Shown piece after piece: positions 9,062 through 18,119 of a stretch of 64,000 bases of DNA. Within the stretch, counting starts at the first letter, position 1. Each line of letters opens with the position of its first letter. Where the stretch lies: assembly GCA_038131595.1 (NCBI GenBank), contig JAYPPR010000008.1, forward strand, positions 1,178,001 through 1,242,000, given 5' to 3'. The position numbers and the translations under genes are program-made. The stretch is from UBA9926 sp038131595. GTDB taxonomy: Bacteria; Pseudomonadota; Gammaproteobacteria; Pseudomonadales; Azotimanducaceae. Under the pieces are notes generated by a model. The model did not search any database. It saw nothing but the letters and a program-made list of their open reading frames with translations, and had not been told where the DNA came from.

Positions 9062-10305
9062 GCGAGGCGTCTCAATGCGTAATAGAAGGCCGCTGAAAAA
9101 GCGAGTAAGTCGATGGACATAACGCCGCTCAAAGTGATCGCTGTTTGCATTTCGGCGAGCGCAACAGCGAGGCTCGCGACCCAGGCGATGATCGCTTGTG
9201 AATTGCTTTTTGAGCCTTCAATAGCACTAGGTGTGAGTGCATCTTGCGGCACGGGTTGGAGCGCCGTGTAGAAGTGCACCAGCATGATGCCGGCGATCGG
9301 GATGAACGCGATAGACAAGTAGATCAAGAAGTCGATGAACCAGGTGGTGATGTTCATAGCTGCAGCGGCAATGCCGAGCACACCAAGACAAAGCGTGGTT
9401 CCCATTTGGCGCGATTCTGGAATGCTCGCTCGAATAGTGAGCACAGCACTATATAAGTTGAGGCTGTTAAGCACCCAGCTACCGAGCACCACGATGAGCG
9501 CGGCACCCACGCCAAGACCGCTCAGCGTCATGAGTGTGAGTAAGCTGTCTGTCTGGAGAACGCTCATCGCCCCTGCTGCGATTACCATAACCAGCGGCGC
9601 CACGAGGAAATAGCAGGCAAAGGATACTAGCCACCCGCCATAAGCCTCCCGCACGTAGCGGGTAATGTCAGGCAGAATGACCGCGCCAACAACCGCTGCA
9701 CCAACCACTGCGGATACCGCCTCGCTAAAGGTGAGTGAATCTGCCGGCATTGGCGTGATCGAAGCGTCACCCTCAAGCCACACCCGGAGCAGCAAGGCGG
9801 TAACCACCATCAATATGGGCGTAAAAATCAGAGAAAGGCGATTGATCCAAATGAAACCTAAAAGGGTCGATAAGGTGATTAAAAGACCTGCGCTGATCTC
9901 AATCATGAGAATCAGGGAAGCACTGGTTTCGCTGGGCTGTATGAGGTCGAGCACTGCCTCTGAAAATAAGTCCACGTTTACGCCAAACCAGCCCACCAGA
10001 CTCAGGCCGAATGCAAGGTTGACGAGTCTTGCCGCGTTTCCACCAAAGCTTAAGTGGATGAGCGCATAGCTGGTCAGCCGATACCGCACACCCAGCGTTG
10101 CTGCGATGCCGCCAATCGCAGCCAGGATGATCGAACCTAGATAGATGGCCATAACGGCATCCGCCCAGGCCATACTTCGGCCGACTTCAATCCCTGTCAA
10201 AAAGGTGGGTAGTGACAGCGAAACGAGTGAGCTGATGGCGGCGACAGACCACCAGGTTCGATGGTTGCTCTGCGGGACAGGGGTGAGCGGGTATTCGTCT
10301 TGCAT
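9058..10305 (-). CDS. NCS1-family cytosine/purine permease-like transporter
   Basis: A polytopic inner-membrane transporter with about twelve hydrophobic segments, resembling CodB and other NCS1 symporters for nucleobases, hydantoins and related compounds. The segment GIEVGRSMAWADAVMAIYLGS near residue 40 is the family's first helix pair. The open frame extends to a TTG at 10332. The first ATG, at 10305 (MQDEYPL), gives 415 residues and a more typical short cytoplasmic N-terminus. Neither start has a convincing Shine-Dalgarno. It overlaps the hydantoinase gene by 4 bp, which suggests that it imports the substrate of that enzyme and of the DUF917 protein. Confidence 0.88.
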   Translation of the reverse strand: MQDEYPLTPVPQSNHRTWWSVAAISSLVSLSLPTFLTGIEVGRSMAWADAVMAIYLGSIILAAIGGIAATLGVRYRLTSYALIHLSFGGNAARLVNLAFGLSLVGWFGVNVDLFSEAVLDLIQPSETSASLILMIEISAGLLITLSTLLGFIWINRLSLIFTPILMVVTALLLRVWLEGDASITPMPADSLTFSEAVSAVVGAAVVGAVILPDITRYVREAYGGWLVSFACYFLVAPLVMVIAAGAMSVLQTDSLLTLMTLSGLGVGAALIVVLGSWVLNSLNLYSAVLTIRASIPESRQMGTTLCLGVLGIAAAAMNITTWFIDFLIYLSIAFIPIAGIMLVHFYTALQPVPQDALTPSAIEGSKSNSQAIIAWVASLAVALAEMQTAITLSGVMSIDLLAFSAAFYYALRRLA

Positions 10306-10637
10306 GGTTGGTGTCGAAGATCCCAGGAGCAAAATGGATGAAAGCGTGAAGCAAGGCAGGGTGCTGCCTAGTGCGCCGCCATAGCAGGCGAAGGCATTGT
10401 AACAATAGATGTTCCATAAAGCGGATGCGCAGCAAAGCAGATACGCAGCGTTCTATAGTTGAGCGTTTAGTGGTGATGTGCCTTCGGTGTCATGGTTTGC
10501 TGAGATAGAAGCTCGATCGGTTTTCTGGTGCGCATATGGATAGCAGAAAGTCGGTAGACGCTGGCGAGGCGCCCTCTTCAGTGCGATTGCTATGGCAAAT
10601 ACAGGCTAAGATACGAGCGTTACCACGCAAACTAAAT
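10306..10637. other. Divergent intergenic region
   Basis: 332 bases between the permease operon (minus) and the amidohydrolase operon (plus). Promoters for both are expected here. Frames in it continue into the flanking genes and none looks like a separate gene. No clear palindrome was seen. Confidence 0.5.
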
Positions 10638-11948
10638 ATGAGGATTGCACCATTGAACAGGCTTTTCAGAACATTGAGCGCACAATGGCGGTTGGCGTTC
10701 TTATCCGCTGCGCTCATGTACGCTGGCCCGGCTGCTAGTGATGTCGTTCATATCAAAGCGGCACGGGTGCTGGACGTTGAGTCAGGAGACATGCTGACTA
10801 ACCATGTCATTCGCGTGGTGGATGATCGGGTCGAGTCGATTTCACCCGCGCCTCAAACCCGTCTCGAGAATTTGCTCGATTTAGGGGATGTTACGGTGCT
10901 GCCGGGTTTGATTGATGCGCACGTTCATCTTATTGGAGATGCTGATGCCCAAGGCTATGGCAACCTTGCCGCCAGCGTTCCTCGGAACACGCTGTTTGGC
11001 GTAAAAAATGCGCGTGAAACATTAGCAGCGGGGTTTACCGCGGTCAGGAATGTTGGTGCTGGCAGTTTTGCAGACGTTGCCCTTCGCGATGCGATCGACG
11101 CAGGTGATGTGCCAGGTCCAAGAATGCGGGTCTCCGGCCCTTCGGTTGGGATTACCGGAGGGCATTGCGATAACAATCTTTTACCCCCGGAGGCGGGTCA
11201 GTTTTCCGAAGGGGTTGCCGATGGGGCTGCAGAAATCATCAAGGTACTCCGCAGGAATAAGAAGTACGGCACAGACCTTGTGAAATTTTGTGCCACCGGC
11301 GGGGTGCTATCCAAGGGCACCGCGATTGGCGATCAGCAATATACCGATTCCGAGATGAAGGCCCTGGTGGATGAGTCTCATCGGCGAGGCATCAAGGTGG
11401 CGGCTCACGCGCATGGCACACAAGGCATCATCGCCGCTATCAAAGCAGGGGTTGATTCGGTCGAGCACGCCAGCCTCATTGACGATGAAGGTATTCGCTT
11501 AGCGGTGGAATACGGCACGACGCTGGTGATGGATATCTTTGTCAGCGATTACATTCTCCAGGGCGGAGAGGCTGCAGGGTTTTTGCCTGAGTCACTAGAA
11601 AAAGAGCGGATGGTCGGCGCGGCTCAGCGAGATGGCTTCAGGCGAGCTCACGCGGCGGGTGCCAATATTGCGTTCGGGACTGACGCGGGCGTTTTCCCTC
11701 ATGGCAAAAATGCTCAGCAGTTCTCTTATATGGTCAAGTACGGGATGACTGAGCTAGAGGCCATTCAAGCCGCAACCGTGAAAGGCGCCGAGCTACTCGG
11801 TATGGACGGAGTGGGCGCGTTGAGCCCCGGCGCCTATGCAGATCTGATCGCTGTCAAAGGCGATCCACTTCAAGATATTCGAACGCTGGAGTCTCCGGTC
11901 TTTGTGATGAAGGGCGGTGAAATCTACCGCTCGGAGCTAGATCAATGA
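10638..11948 (+). CDS. Exported metal-dependent amidohydrolase (Xaa-Pro dipeptidase/imidazolonepropionase-like)
   Basis: A binuclear-metal hydrolase of the amidohydrolase superfamily. The frame opens at 10536, but the ATG at 10638 begins a Sec signal peptide (LAFLSAALMYAGPAAS), so I chose it; the product is about 436 residues. Metal ligands are visible in order: HVHL after GLIDA, the Lys of LVKFCATGG (the usual carboxylated lysine), AAHAHG, SVEHAS, and FGTDAG. This set matches the periplasmic Xaa-Pro dipeptidase-like group, though substrates of that group vary. It overlaps the following amidohydrolase by ATGA (11945-11948). Position beside the hydantoinase cluster suggests hydrolysis of amide or cyclic amide compounds; this is inference. 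Confidence 0.85.
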   Translation: MRIAPLNRLFRTLSAQWRLAFLSAALMYAGPAASDVVHIKAARVLDVESGDMLTNHVIRVVDDRVESISPAPQTRLENLLDLGDVTVLPGLIDAHVHLIGDADAQGYGNLAASVPRNTLFGVKNARETLAAGFTAVRNVGAGSFADVALRDAIDAGDVPGPRMRVSGPSVGITGGHCDNNLLPPEAGQFSEGVADGAAEIIKVLRRNKKYGTDLVKFCATGGVLSKGTAIGDQQYTDSEMKALVDESHRRGIKVAAHAHGTQGIIAAIKAGVDSVEHASLIDDEGIRLAVEYGTTLVMDIFVSDYILQGGEAAGFLPESLEKERMVGAAQRDGFRRAHAAGANIAFGTDAGVFPHGKNAQQFSYMVKYGMTELEAIQAATVKGAELLGMDGVGALSPGAYADLIAVKGDPLQDIRTLESPVFVMKGGEIYRSELDQ

Positions 11949-13669
11949 GGCGGTTAGCGAATGGATGGCTCATCGGCTGCATGACGCTGTTAGCCGCTTG
12001 CTCCAGTGAACCGGAAACAGCTCCCGCGGATTGGGTGTTTGAAGGGGGCAAGGTATTCACAGCTGAACCGAGTCGCCCATGGGCAGAGGCCGTTGCGATT
12101 CGAGGCGAGACCATTGTTTACGTTGGCGATGCGGCAGGCGCTGAGCGATTCAAGGGCGAAGCCACTGAAGTGATCGAAATCGGCAACGGACTACTATTGC
12201 CCGGCCTGATCGATTCGCACACGCATATTTTCAATGGATCCTATGCCGATGTGGGTGTGAACCTTAGCCTTGCTGATACGCCTGAGAAGTTAGCGAACGC
12301 GCTCGTGGCTATCCGTGATGAAAACCCAGGCTCGGGGCCAGTGTATGCAAGGGGCTGGCAAAATCACCTGTTTCCCGCTGAAGGCCCCCTTGCCAGCCAA
12401 CTCGATGAGGTCTTTGGCGATCGAATCGTCATCATGGGTTCGGTTGATGGGCATTCGACCTGGTTTTCTTCCAGAGCCCTGCGAGAAGCAGGTGTGGATG
12501 CAGCATTTGAGGACCCCCAACCGGGCGTTAGCTTTTTCGAGCGAGACCCACTGACCAATCAGCCGTTAGGCACCGCACGTGAAGGCGCAGGCGGCTTCAT
12601 TCGGGCCCAATTCATCCCAGGCGACAAAGCGGCTTACCGTGACCGATTGGTGGCTTGGCTGCCAAGAGCCGCCGCCGCTGGTTTAACGAGTGTGTACGAC
12701 GCGACAGCTTCAGCGCCCACAGAGGAAGACGCGTATCAAATCTTAAAAGCGCTGGATGAGGAGGGTGCGCTCAGTCTTCGAGTGTTCGGTTCGGTGTTTC
12801 AAAGTGATGCCCCTGGTGTGATCGCTGATAGGTTTAGAGACTATCAAACGAGGTTCTCAAGCGACCGCTCGCGCCCTGAGGCAGTCAAGATCGTGGCCGA
12901 CGGTGTGCCTGAGGGCCACACCGCCTATTTGCTGACGCCCTACGTGGACACACCGGATGAAGACTTTGGACATCCGATGGTGTCGAAGACCGATTTAACC
13001 GAACAAGTGACGACCTATTTTGCGGCGGACATCCCGGTCCATGTTCACGCCATCGGTGGTGCTGCCGTGCGAATGACATTGGATGCCATTGCAGATGCAA
13101 GGCGCATCACAAGTAACGAGACGGTTAGAGCAACCATTGCGCACATGGACTTTGTGAGCGAGGAAGATGTTCCGCGATTTGCAGCGCTCAATGTCACCGC
13201 CCAAACCTCCATCCAGTGGGCAGCGCGCGATCCCTCTTATTTCAACATTGGCAATTTTGTTGGTATGAACAAGGTCGAGCAGGCTTACCCAATTCGATCA
13301 TTGATGGACGCCGGCGCGAATCAAAGCTTTGGCGCGGATTGGCCGGCGTCCGCTTACTTGTCGACCTATAAGCCGCTTGAGCTGTTAGAAGCCGCAGTGA
13401 CGCGCAAGTTGCCAGGTGAAGCCTCGATGCCGCCGCGTAACGAGGCACAAGCGGTGTCACTGGCGGAGGCCATCATCGCCATGACTCGAAATTCCGCGAT
13501 TCAAATTGGGGAGTTTGAGCGATTGGGCTCGATCGCAGAGGGTAAGAAGGCGGACCTCGTACTGATGGAGAAGGACTTATTCGAGCAATCGCCGAACGAT
13601 ATTCATCAAACTCCGGTAGCCATGACCATGGTAGGTGGGGACGTAGTCCATCGGCTAGTAAGCAATTAG
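11945..13669 (+). CDS. Lipoprotein amidohydrolase, YtcJ-like (Amidohydro_3)
   Basis: A 574-residue amidohydrolase of the YtcJ type. The N-terminus is a lipoprotein signal with lipobox LAAC at residues 16-19, so the enzyme should be membrane-anchored and face the periplasm. Motifs in order: GLIDSHTHI (HxH metal ligands), GSVDGHSTW, VKIVADGV, VHVHAIGG, ATIAHMDF and FGADWPAS. The C-terminus has the usual metal-free cap (GSIAEGKKADLVLMEKD). Its start overlaps the preceding amidohydrolase stop by 4 bp. Relatives hydrolyse N-substituted amides and formamides, but the substrate here cannot be named. Confidence 0.88.
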   Translation: MRRLANGWLIGCMTLLAACSSEPETAPADWVFEGGKVFTAEPSRPWAEAVAIRGETIVYVGDAAGAERFKGEATEVIEIGNGLLLPGLIDSHTHIFNGSYADVGVNLSLADTPEKLANALVAIRDENPGSGPVYARGWQNHLFPAEGPLASQLDEVFGDRIVIMGSVDGHSTWFSSRALREAGVDAAFEDPQPGVSFFERDPLTNQPLGTAREGAGGFIRAQFIPGDKAAYRDRLVAWLPRAAAAGLTSVYDATASAPTEEDAYQILKALDEEGALSLRVFGSVFQSDAPGVIADRFRDYQTRFSSDRSRPEAVKIVADGVPEGHTAYLLTPYVDTPDEDFGHPMVSKTDLTEQVTTYFAADIPVHVHAIGGAAVRMTLDAIADARRITSNETVRATIAHMDFVSEEDVPRFAALNVTAQTSIQWAARDPSYFNIGNFVGMNKVEQAYPIRSLMDAGANQSFGADWPASAYLSTYKPLELLEAAVTRKLPGEASMPPRNEAQAVSLAEAIIAMTRNSAIQIGEFERLGSIAEGKKADLVLMEKDLFEQSPNDIHQTPVAMTMVGGDVVHRLVSN

Positions 13670-13872
13670 CGGACGTTGGACCGCTGGATTGCTCTTATTG
13701 CTAGCGAGGCCACCATTCAACTTATTTTAAAACGTTAACTACTTGCGCTAACAGGAAGCGCTAAGTGTCTAAAGATGTCTATCGCAAAGATGGCGCTACC
13801 CTCGTTGACGGTCGATGGCAGCCCGGTATGCTTCAAAGGCGTAACCCCTCCACTCAATGAATTGCGAGCGCT

Positions 13873-14328
13873 ATGAAAAAGATCAAGGTTAATGGTAACC
13901 GCGTCGATGTTGACGCTGACGAAAACACGCCCCTTTTGTGGGTCATTCGCGAACAGCTTGGGATGACCGGCACTAAATACGGGTGCGGCATCGCGGCCTG
14001 CGGCGCTTGCACGATTCACATCGACGGCAACCCGGTTCGGTCTTGCGTCTATCCTCTGTCTGCTGTGTCAGAAAATAGTGAAATCACTACCATTGAGGGT
14101 CTATCGGAGGAGGGTGACCACCCCGTCCAGGAAGCCTGGGCAGAGCTTGATACGCCCCAGTGTGGTTATTGTCAGCCAGGCATGATCATGGCGGTCTCTG
14201 GCATGCTGAATACAACACCGAACCCCACCGATGCAGACATTGATGCGCAGATCACCAACATCTGTCGCTGCGGCACCTTCCAGCGTGTGCGCGAAGGGAT
14301 CCATCTCGCTGCCAAGAAGCTGTCTTAA
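13873..14328 (+). CDS. (2Fe-2S) subunit of molybdenum hydroxylase, IorA-like
   Basis: A 151-residue electron-transfer subunit of the xanthine dehydrogenase family. It has a plant-type 2Fe-2S site (YGCGIAACGACT, then SC at about residue 58) and a second helical 2Fe-2S site (QCGYCQPGM and CRCGTFQR). Size and spacing match isoquinoline 1-oxidoreductase alpha subunits and small aldehyde dehydrogenase subunits. The partner gene starts 10 bp downstream with a strong ribosome binding site that overlaps this stop codon. It passes electrons from the Mo site, probably to a c-type cytochrome, since a cytochrome gene follows the large subunit. Confidence 0.93.
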   Translation: MKKIKVNGNRVDVDADENTPLLWVIREQLGMTGTKYGCGIAACGACTIHIDGNPVRSCVYPLSAVSENSEITTIEGLSEEGDHPVQEAWAELDTPQCGYCQPGMIMAVSGMLNTTPNPTDADIDAQITNICRCGTFQRVREGIHLAAKKLS

Positions 14329-14333
14329 GGAGG
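14326..14333 (+). promoter_or_regulatory. Shine-Dalgarno deciding the IorB-like start
   Basis: TAAGGAGG lies 5 nt before the ATG at 14339 and includes the stop codon of the small subunit. It settles the start against the longer open frame that begins at 14231. Confidence 0.85.
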
Positions 14334-14338
14334 GGACC

Positions 14339-16519
14339 ATGAACGGAATGAAATTAACAAGACGGAAGTTCATTGTAGGCACCTCTGCGATTGGTGCCGG
14401 GCTCTCATTAGGCATTCTCCCGCAGCTCTCGAGCGCTGCGCCCGGCATGGAAGAAGTCAATGCTTGGGTACACATCGCGAGCGACGATACGGTCACTATT
14501 CGGATTGCCCGATCTGAAATGGGCCAGGGCACGTTGACGGGGCTTGCTCAGCTTGTGGCCGAAGAACTCGAGTGTGATTGGGCGAACGTCACTTGGGAGT
14601 TCCCAACGCCGGGTGAAAACTTGGCGCGTGAACGCGTGTGGCGGGATTTCTCGACCGGTGGCAGCCAGGGGCTTCGATCCAGCCAGCAATATGTTCGAGA
14701 GGGCGGCGCCGCAGCCCGGATGATGCTAGTACAAGCTGCTGCGAATGAGTGGGGTGTGCCTGCTGAAGACTGTTACGCCGAAAATAGTGTGATTCGTCAC
14801 CGCGGCTCCAGTAAACAGACCACGTTTGGCAAGGTGGCGGACGCTGCCAGCAAATTGACGCCGCCGACGGACGTGCCGCTAAAAGATGTGTCCGAATGGA
14901 AGATCGCGGGCAAGCCAGTGAAGCGCCTCGATACCAAAGAGAAGCTCACGGGTGAATTGAAGTACGGCGCTGACATCCAGCTTGAGGGCATGTTGCTGGC
15001 AAGCATCAAGGACGCGCCCGTATTAGGTGGCAAGTTAAAAAGCTTCGATGCGAAAGCGGTGGAAGGCATGCCAGGTGTGCGCGGTGTGGTGAAGGTTGAG
15101 ACAGCCGTCGGCACGAGCGGGGTTGCCGTGGTCGCTGATACTTGGTGGCAAGCCAATACCGCATTGAACGCATTGCCCATCGAGTGGGATCTTGGCCCCA
15201 ATGCGGATTTTGATGACGAGAAACTTTCCGCTCTCCTCGAAAGCGGGCTAGATGCCGACGAGGCTTTTCAGGGCAACTGGGAGGGTGACATTAAAGCAGC
15301 GCTTGAAGGTGCTGATCGCGTCATCGAAGCGGTATACAAGTGCCCCTCGCAAAACCATGCGCCGATGGAGCCGATGAACTCCACTGCTATCTATACTGAA
15401 GATAAGTGTGAGATTTGGTGTCCTACACAAAATGGTGAATCGGCACTGGCTGCGACATCAGAGGCTTCCGGCCTGCCGATTGAAAAGTGTGAGGTCTACA
15501 AAACCATTTTGGGGGGCGGGTTTGGTCGCCGCGGCGCGCCCGACTACGTGCATCAGGTGATCGAGATTGCCAAGGCGTTTCCCGGCACTCCGATCAAGCT
15601 CCAGTGGACGCGTGAAGAGGACCAAAAGCATGGCTTCTTCCACCCGACCACCATGGCCAAAATGCGCGGGTCGCTCGACAAAGACGGGAACCTTACTGGG
15701 TTACACATGCGCATTTCTGGGCAGTCGATCTTGGCGTCACTCCTCCCGCATTTGCTCGTTGATGGGACGGACTTCGCGACCTTCCAAGGGGTGATCAAGG
15801 GCGGTCTGAATCCAGCGCTTGATCAACACCAGATCAGTTACGATTTCCCGAACCTTCTCGTGGATCACGCGATGCGTAATCCGCCGATCCGGCCAGGGTT
15901 TTGGCGTGGTGTGAACATCAACCAGAACGCGATCTACCTTGAGTCCTTTATGGATGAGCTTGCCCATGCAGCGGGCCGCGATGCACTGGAATTTCGGCTT
16001 GCGCACATGAACAAAAACCCGAAGGGTGCGGCAGTGCTAAAAGCAGTGGCAGAGCGCTCAGGGTGGGGCAGTGATGATGGTAAGCACAGAGGGCTTGCTG
16101 TGCTCTATGGATTTGGTAGTTACGTGGCCGCTTGTGCGGATGTGACGGTCGATGCGGAAGGCAGTCTAAAGATTGATCGCATTATTGCCGCGACAGATTG
16201 CGGTACTGCGGTGAATCCTCAGCAGATCGAGGCCCAGGTCGAAGGCTCGTTTGTTTACGGGCTCTCAGCGGCACTGTTCCAAGAAATCACGCTGAAAAAT
16301 GGCGAGCCTCAGGAAGATAACTTCCACACCTACCCGTCTATGCAGATCTCCCACATGCCCAAGGTTGAAACCATTGTGATGCCTTCGGGAGGGTTCTATG
16401 GCGGTGTGGGTGAGCCGACGATTGCAGTGGCAGCGCCTGCTGTCCTGAACGCGATATTCGCTGCGACTGGAAAGCGCGTTCGCTACCTGCCCATTAAGGA
16501 TCAGAACCTTAGAGCCTAG
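14339..16519 (+). CDS. Molybdopterin subunit of Mo hydroxylase, IorB-like, Tat-exported
   Basis: A 726-residue catalytic subunit of an isoquinoline 1-oxidoreductase/aldehyde dehydrogenase-type molybdenum hydroxylase. The N-terminus carries a twin-arginine signal (TRRKFIVGTS) with a hydrophobic stretch ending around SSAAP, so the holoenzyme should be periplasmic. Molybdopterin-binding features include RSEMGQGTLTGLAQL, GGGFGRRGAPDYV, RPGFWRGVN and the catalytic Glu in GGVGEPTIAVAAP near the C-terminus. It hydroxylates an N-heterocycle or oxidises an aldehyde with water as oxygen donor. It is followed after 2 bp by a cytochrome c gene and then fccB and sox genes. That context is unusual and suggests electron delivery to periplasmic cytochromes. 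Confidence 0.92.
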   Translation: MNGMKLTRRKFIVGTSAIGAGLSLGILPQLSSAAPGMEEVNAWVHIASDDTVTIRIARSEMGQGTLTGLAQLVAEELECDWANVTWEFPTPGENLARERVWRDFSTGGSQGLRSSQQYVREGGAAARMMLVQAAANEWGVPAEDCYAENSVIRHRGSSKQTTFGKVADAASKLTPPTDVPLKDVSEWKIAGKPVKRLDTKEKLTGELKYGADIQLEGMLLASIKDAPVLGGKLKSFDAKAVEGMPGVRGVVKVETAVGTSGVAVVADTWWQANTALNALPIEWDLGPNADFDDEKLSALLESGLDADEAFQGNWEGDIKAALEGADRVIEAVYKCPSQNHAPMEPMNSTAIYTEDKCEIWCPTQNGESALAATSEASGLPIEKCEVYKTILGGGFGRRGAPDYVHQVIEIAKAFPGTPIKLQWTREEDQKHGFFHPTTMAKMRGSLDKDGNLTGLHMRISGQSILASLLPHLLVDGTDFATFQGVIKGGLNPALDQHQISYDFPNLLVDHAMRNPPIRPGFWRGVNINQNAIYLESFMDELAHAAGRDALEFRLAHMNKNPKGAAVLKAVAERSGWGSDDGKHRGLAVLYGFGSYVAACADVTVDAEGSLKIDRIIAATDCGTAVNPQQIEAQVEGSFVYGLSAALFQEITLKNGEPQEDNFHTYPSMQISHMPKVETIVMPSGGFYGGVGEPTIAVAAPAVLNAIFAATGKRVRYLPIKDQNLRA

Positions 16520-16521
16520 CG

Positions 16522-16854
16522 GTGAAGTTTCGCTCGGCCCTCGCAACCTTAAGCGCTGTGCTGCTGGTGGCTTATAGCGCCAGTAGCACATTGGCGGAGG
16601 AGCAGGCCGCAACAGAAGCTGGGCATGCGCCGCTTGGGTCTACAGCGGCGCTGGCAGTGAGTTGCTCAGGGTGCCACGGAGAAGGTGGCCGAGCGATTGT
16701 TTCTCTCGAAGGCCTTTCAGCCGACGACATTGAGGCACGCTTTTTGATGTATCGCCGCACCACTGCTGGTGGCTCTTCGATGCATCGTATGGCGCGCGGG
16801 TATACCGAGGAGCAAATCAGACTGATTGCCGACTATCTGGGTCGCAAGCCATGA
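16522..16854 (+). CDS. Monoheme cytochrome c, flavocytochrome c subunit (FccA-like)
   Basis: A 110-residue periplasmic c-type cytochrome starting at GTG. The signal peptide ends about STLAEE. One heme site, CSGCH, is at residues 48-52, with a likely axial Met in MHRMARGYTEEQI. This C-terminal pattern, followed by ADYL, resembles the cytochrome subunit of flavocytochrome c sulfide dehydrogenase. It overlaps the flavoprotein gene by ATGA at 16851-16854, supporting the FccA role. Since it lies 2 bp after the molybdenum hydroxylase, it could also accept electrons from that enzyme. Confidence 0.82.
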   Translation: MKFRSALATLSAVLLVAYSASSTLAEEQAATEAGHAPLGSTAALAVSCSGCHGEGGRAIVSLEGLSADDIEARFLMYRRTTAGGSSMHRMARGYTEEQIRLIADYLGRKP

Positions 16855-18119
16855 GCGTTTCTCGCCGCCAACTGCTCGCAAGCGGGCTCGCATTCAGTGC
16901 TGGGCTCTCCCTGCCAAGGCTGGCTCGCGCGACGCGACCGGCAAAGCTTGTGGTCCTCGGAGGCGGGTTTGGCGGCGCGACCGCAGCGCGCTATCTGAAG
17001 CGGCTATTGCCGAGTGCTGAGGTAAGCCTTGTCGAGCCAAATGAGGAATACGTGTCGTGCCCGTTCAGCAACCTAGTCATCAGCGGCCTTCGCGATCTCT
17101 CTGCGCAAATATTCCGTTACGAGGCGCTTTCGCGAGAGGGGATTCGGGTGGTTCGCGCGATGGCAACGGACGTCGCGGCAGCATCAAGGACCGTCACGCT
17201 ATCAACCGGCGATAAACTACCTTTTGATCGGCTGGTGATGTCGCCAGGGATTAGTTTTCGCTGGGATGCGCTCGAAGGGTATGAGGAAAGTGTTGTTCAG
17301 GCGATGCCTCATGCCTGGAAAGCCGGCTCGCAAACGGTACTTCTGCAGCAGCAGTTAAAAGCGATGCCCGACGGCGGTGTGGTCTTGATATCGGTACCGC
17401 CAGCGCCCTTTCGCTGCCCGCCCGGCCCCTATGAGCGCGCTAGCTTGATTGCGCATTACCTCAAACGAGAGAAACCTCGATCGAAACTGATTCTGCTCGA
17501 TAGTAACGCGCGCTTCTCTAAGCAGCCGCTGTTTACCGACGCGTGGCAAACACACTACGGCTCGATGGTTGAGTGGCGAGGCGCTTCGGATTTTGGTGGT
17601 GTGACGCGTGTCGACGCTGGGACCATGCAGCTGCACACCGATTTCGATGTTGAGCGAGGGGATGTCATCAACGTCATTCCGCCGCAGCAGGCGGGTGAGA
17701 TTGCCCAGCGCGCAGGGGTGGCGGATGCCACCGGGTGGTGCCCGGTGAATGCGATCAGCTTTGAATCGAGACTAGTGCCGGGCATCCACGTCGTAGGCGA
17801 TGCAACGATTGCAGCGCCCATGCCTAAGAGTGCGTTTGCCGCTAACCAACAAGCAAAGGTTTGTGCGATTCAAGTCGCAAGAATGTTGAGCGATCTTGCG
17901 CCTCAGGCGACAACGCTTGCGAACACCTGTTACTCGTACACCACGGCGGAGACGGCCATCTCTGTATCGGGTGTCTACAGAAGTGATGATGGCAACTTCC
18001 AAAACGTGTCGGGTGCTGGCGGCATGAGTCCAGCGGATGATCAAAGTGGTCTCGCTGCGCGCGAGGCGATTCAAGCGGTCGACTGGTTTAGCGCGATTAC
18101 CCGCGAGACATTCGGATGA
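16851..18119 (+). CDS. fccB: Flavocytochrome c sulfide dehydrogenase flavoprotein (FccB-like)
   Basis: A 422-residue FAD protein that oxidises sulfide or a related reduced sulfur compound and passes electrons to the cytochrome subunit. The N-terminus has a twin-arginine signal (SRRQLLASG). The FAD motif is VVLGGGFGGATAARYL. CPFSN and RCPPGPYERAS supply conserved Cys, the second holding one Cys of the redox-active disulfide of known flavocytochrome c. GIHVVGDATIAAPMPKSAFAANQQAK is the second FAD region, seen here in family order. The C-terminus has NTCYS as in the FCSD C-terminal domain. It overlaps both the cytochrome gene and soxX by 4 bp. Confidence 0.92.
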   Translation: MSVSRRQLLASGLAFSAGLSLPRLARATRPAKLVVLGGGFGGATAARYLKRLLPSAEVSLVEPNEEYVSCPFSNLVISGLRDLSAQIFRYEALSREGIRVVRAMATDVAAASRTVTLSTGDKLPFDRLVMSPGISFRWDALEGYEESVVQAMPHAWKAGSQTVLLQQQLKAMPDGGVVLISVPPAPFRCPPGPYERASLIAHYLKREKPRSKLILLDSNARFSKQPLFTDAWQTHYGSMVEWRGASDFGGVTRVDAGTMQLHTDFDVERGDVINVIPPQQAGEIAQRAGVADATGWCPVNAISFESRLVPGIHVVGDATIAAPMPKSAFAANQQAKVCAIQVARMLSDLAPQATTLANTCYSYTTAETAISVSGVYRSDDGNFQNVSGAGGMSPADDQSGLAAREAIQAVDWFSAITRETFG

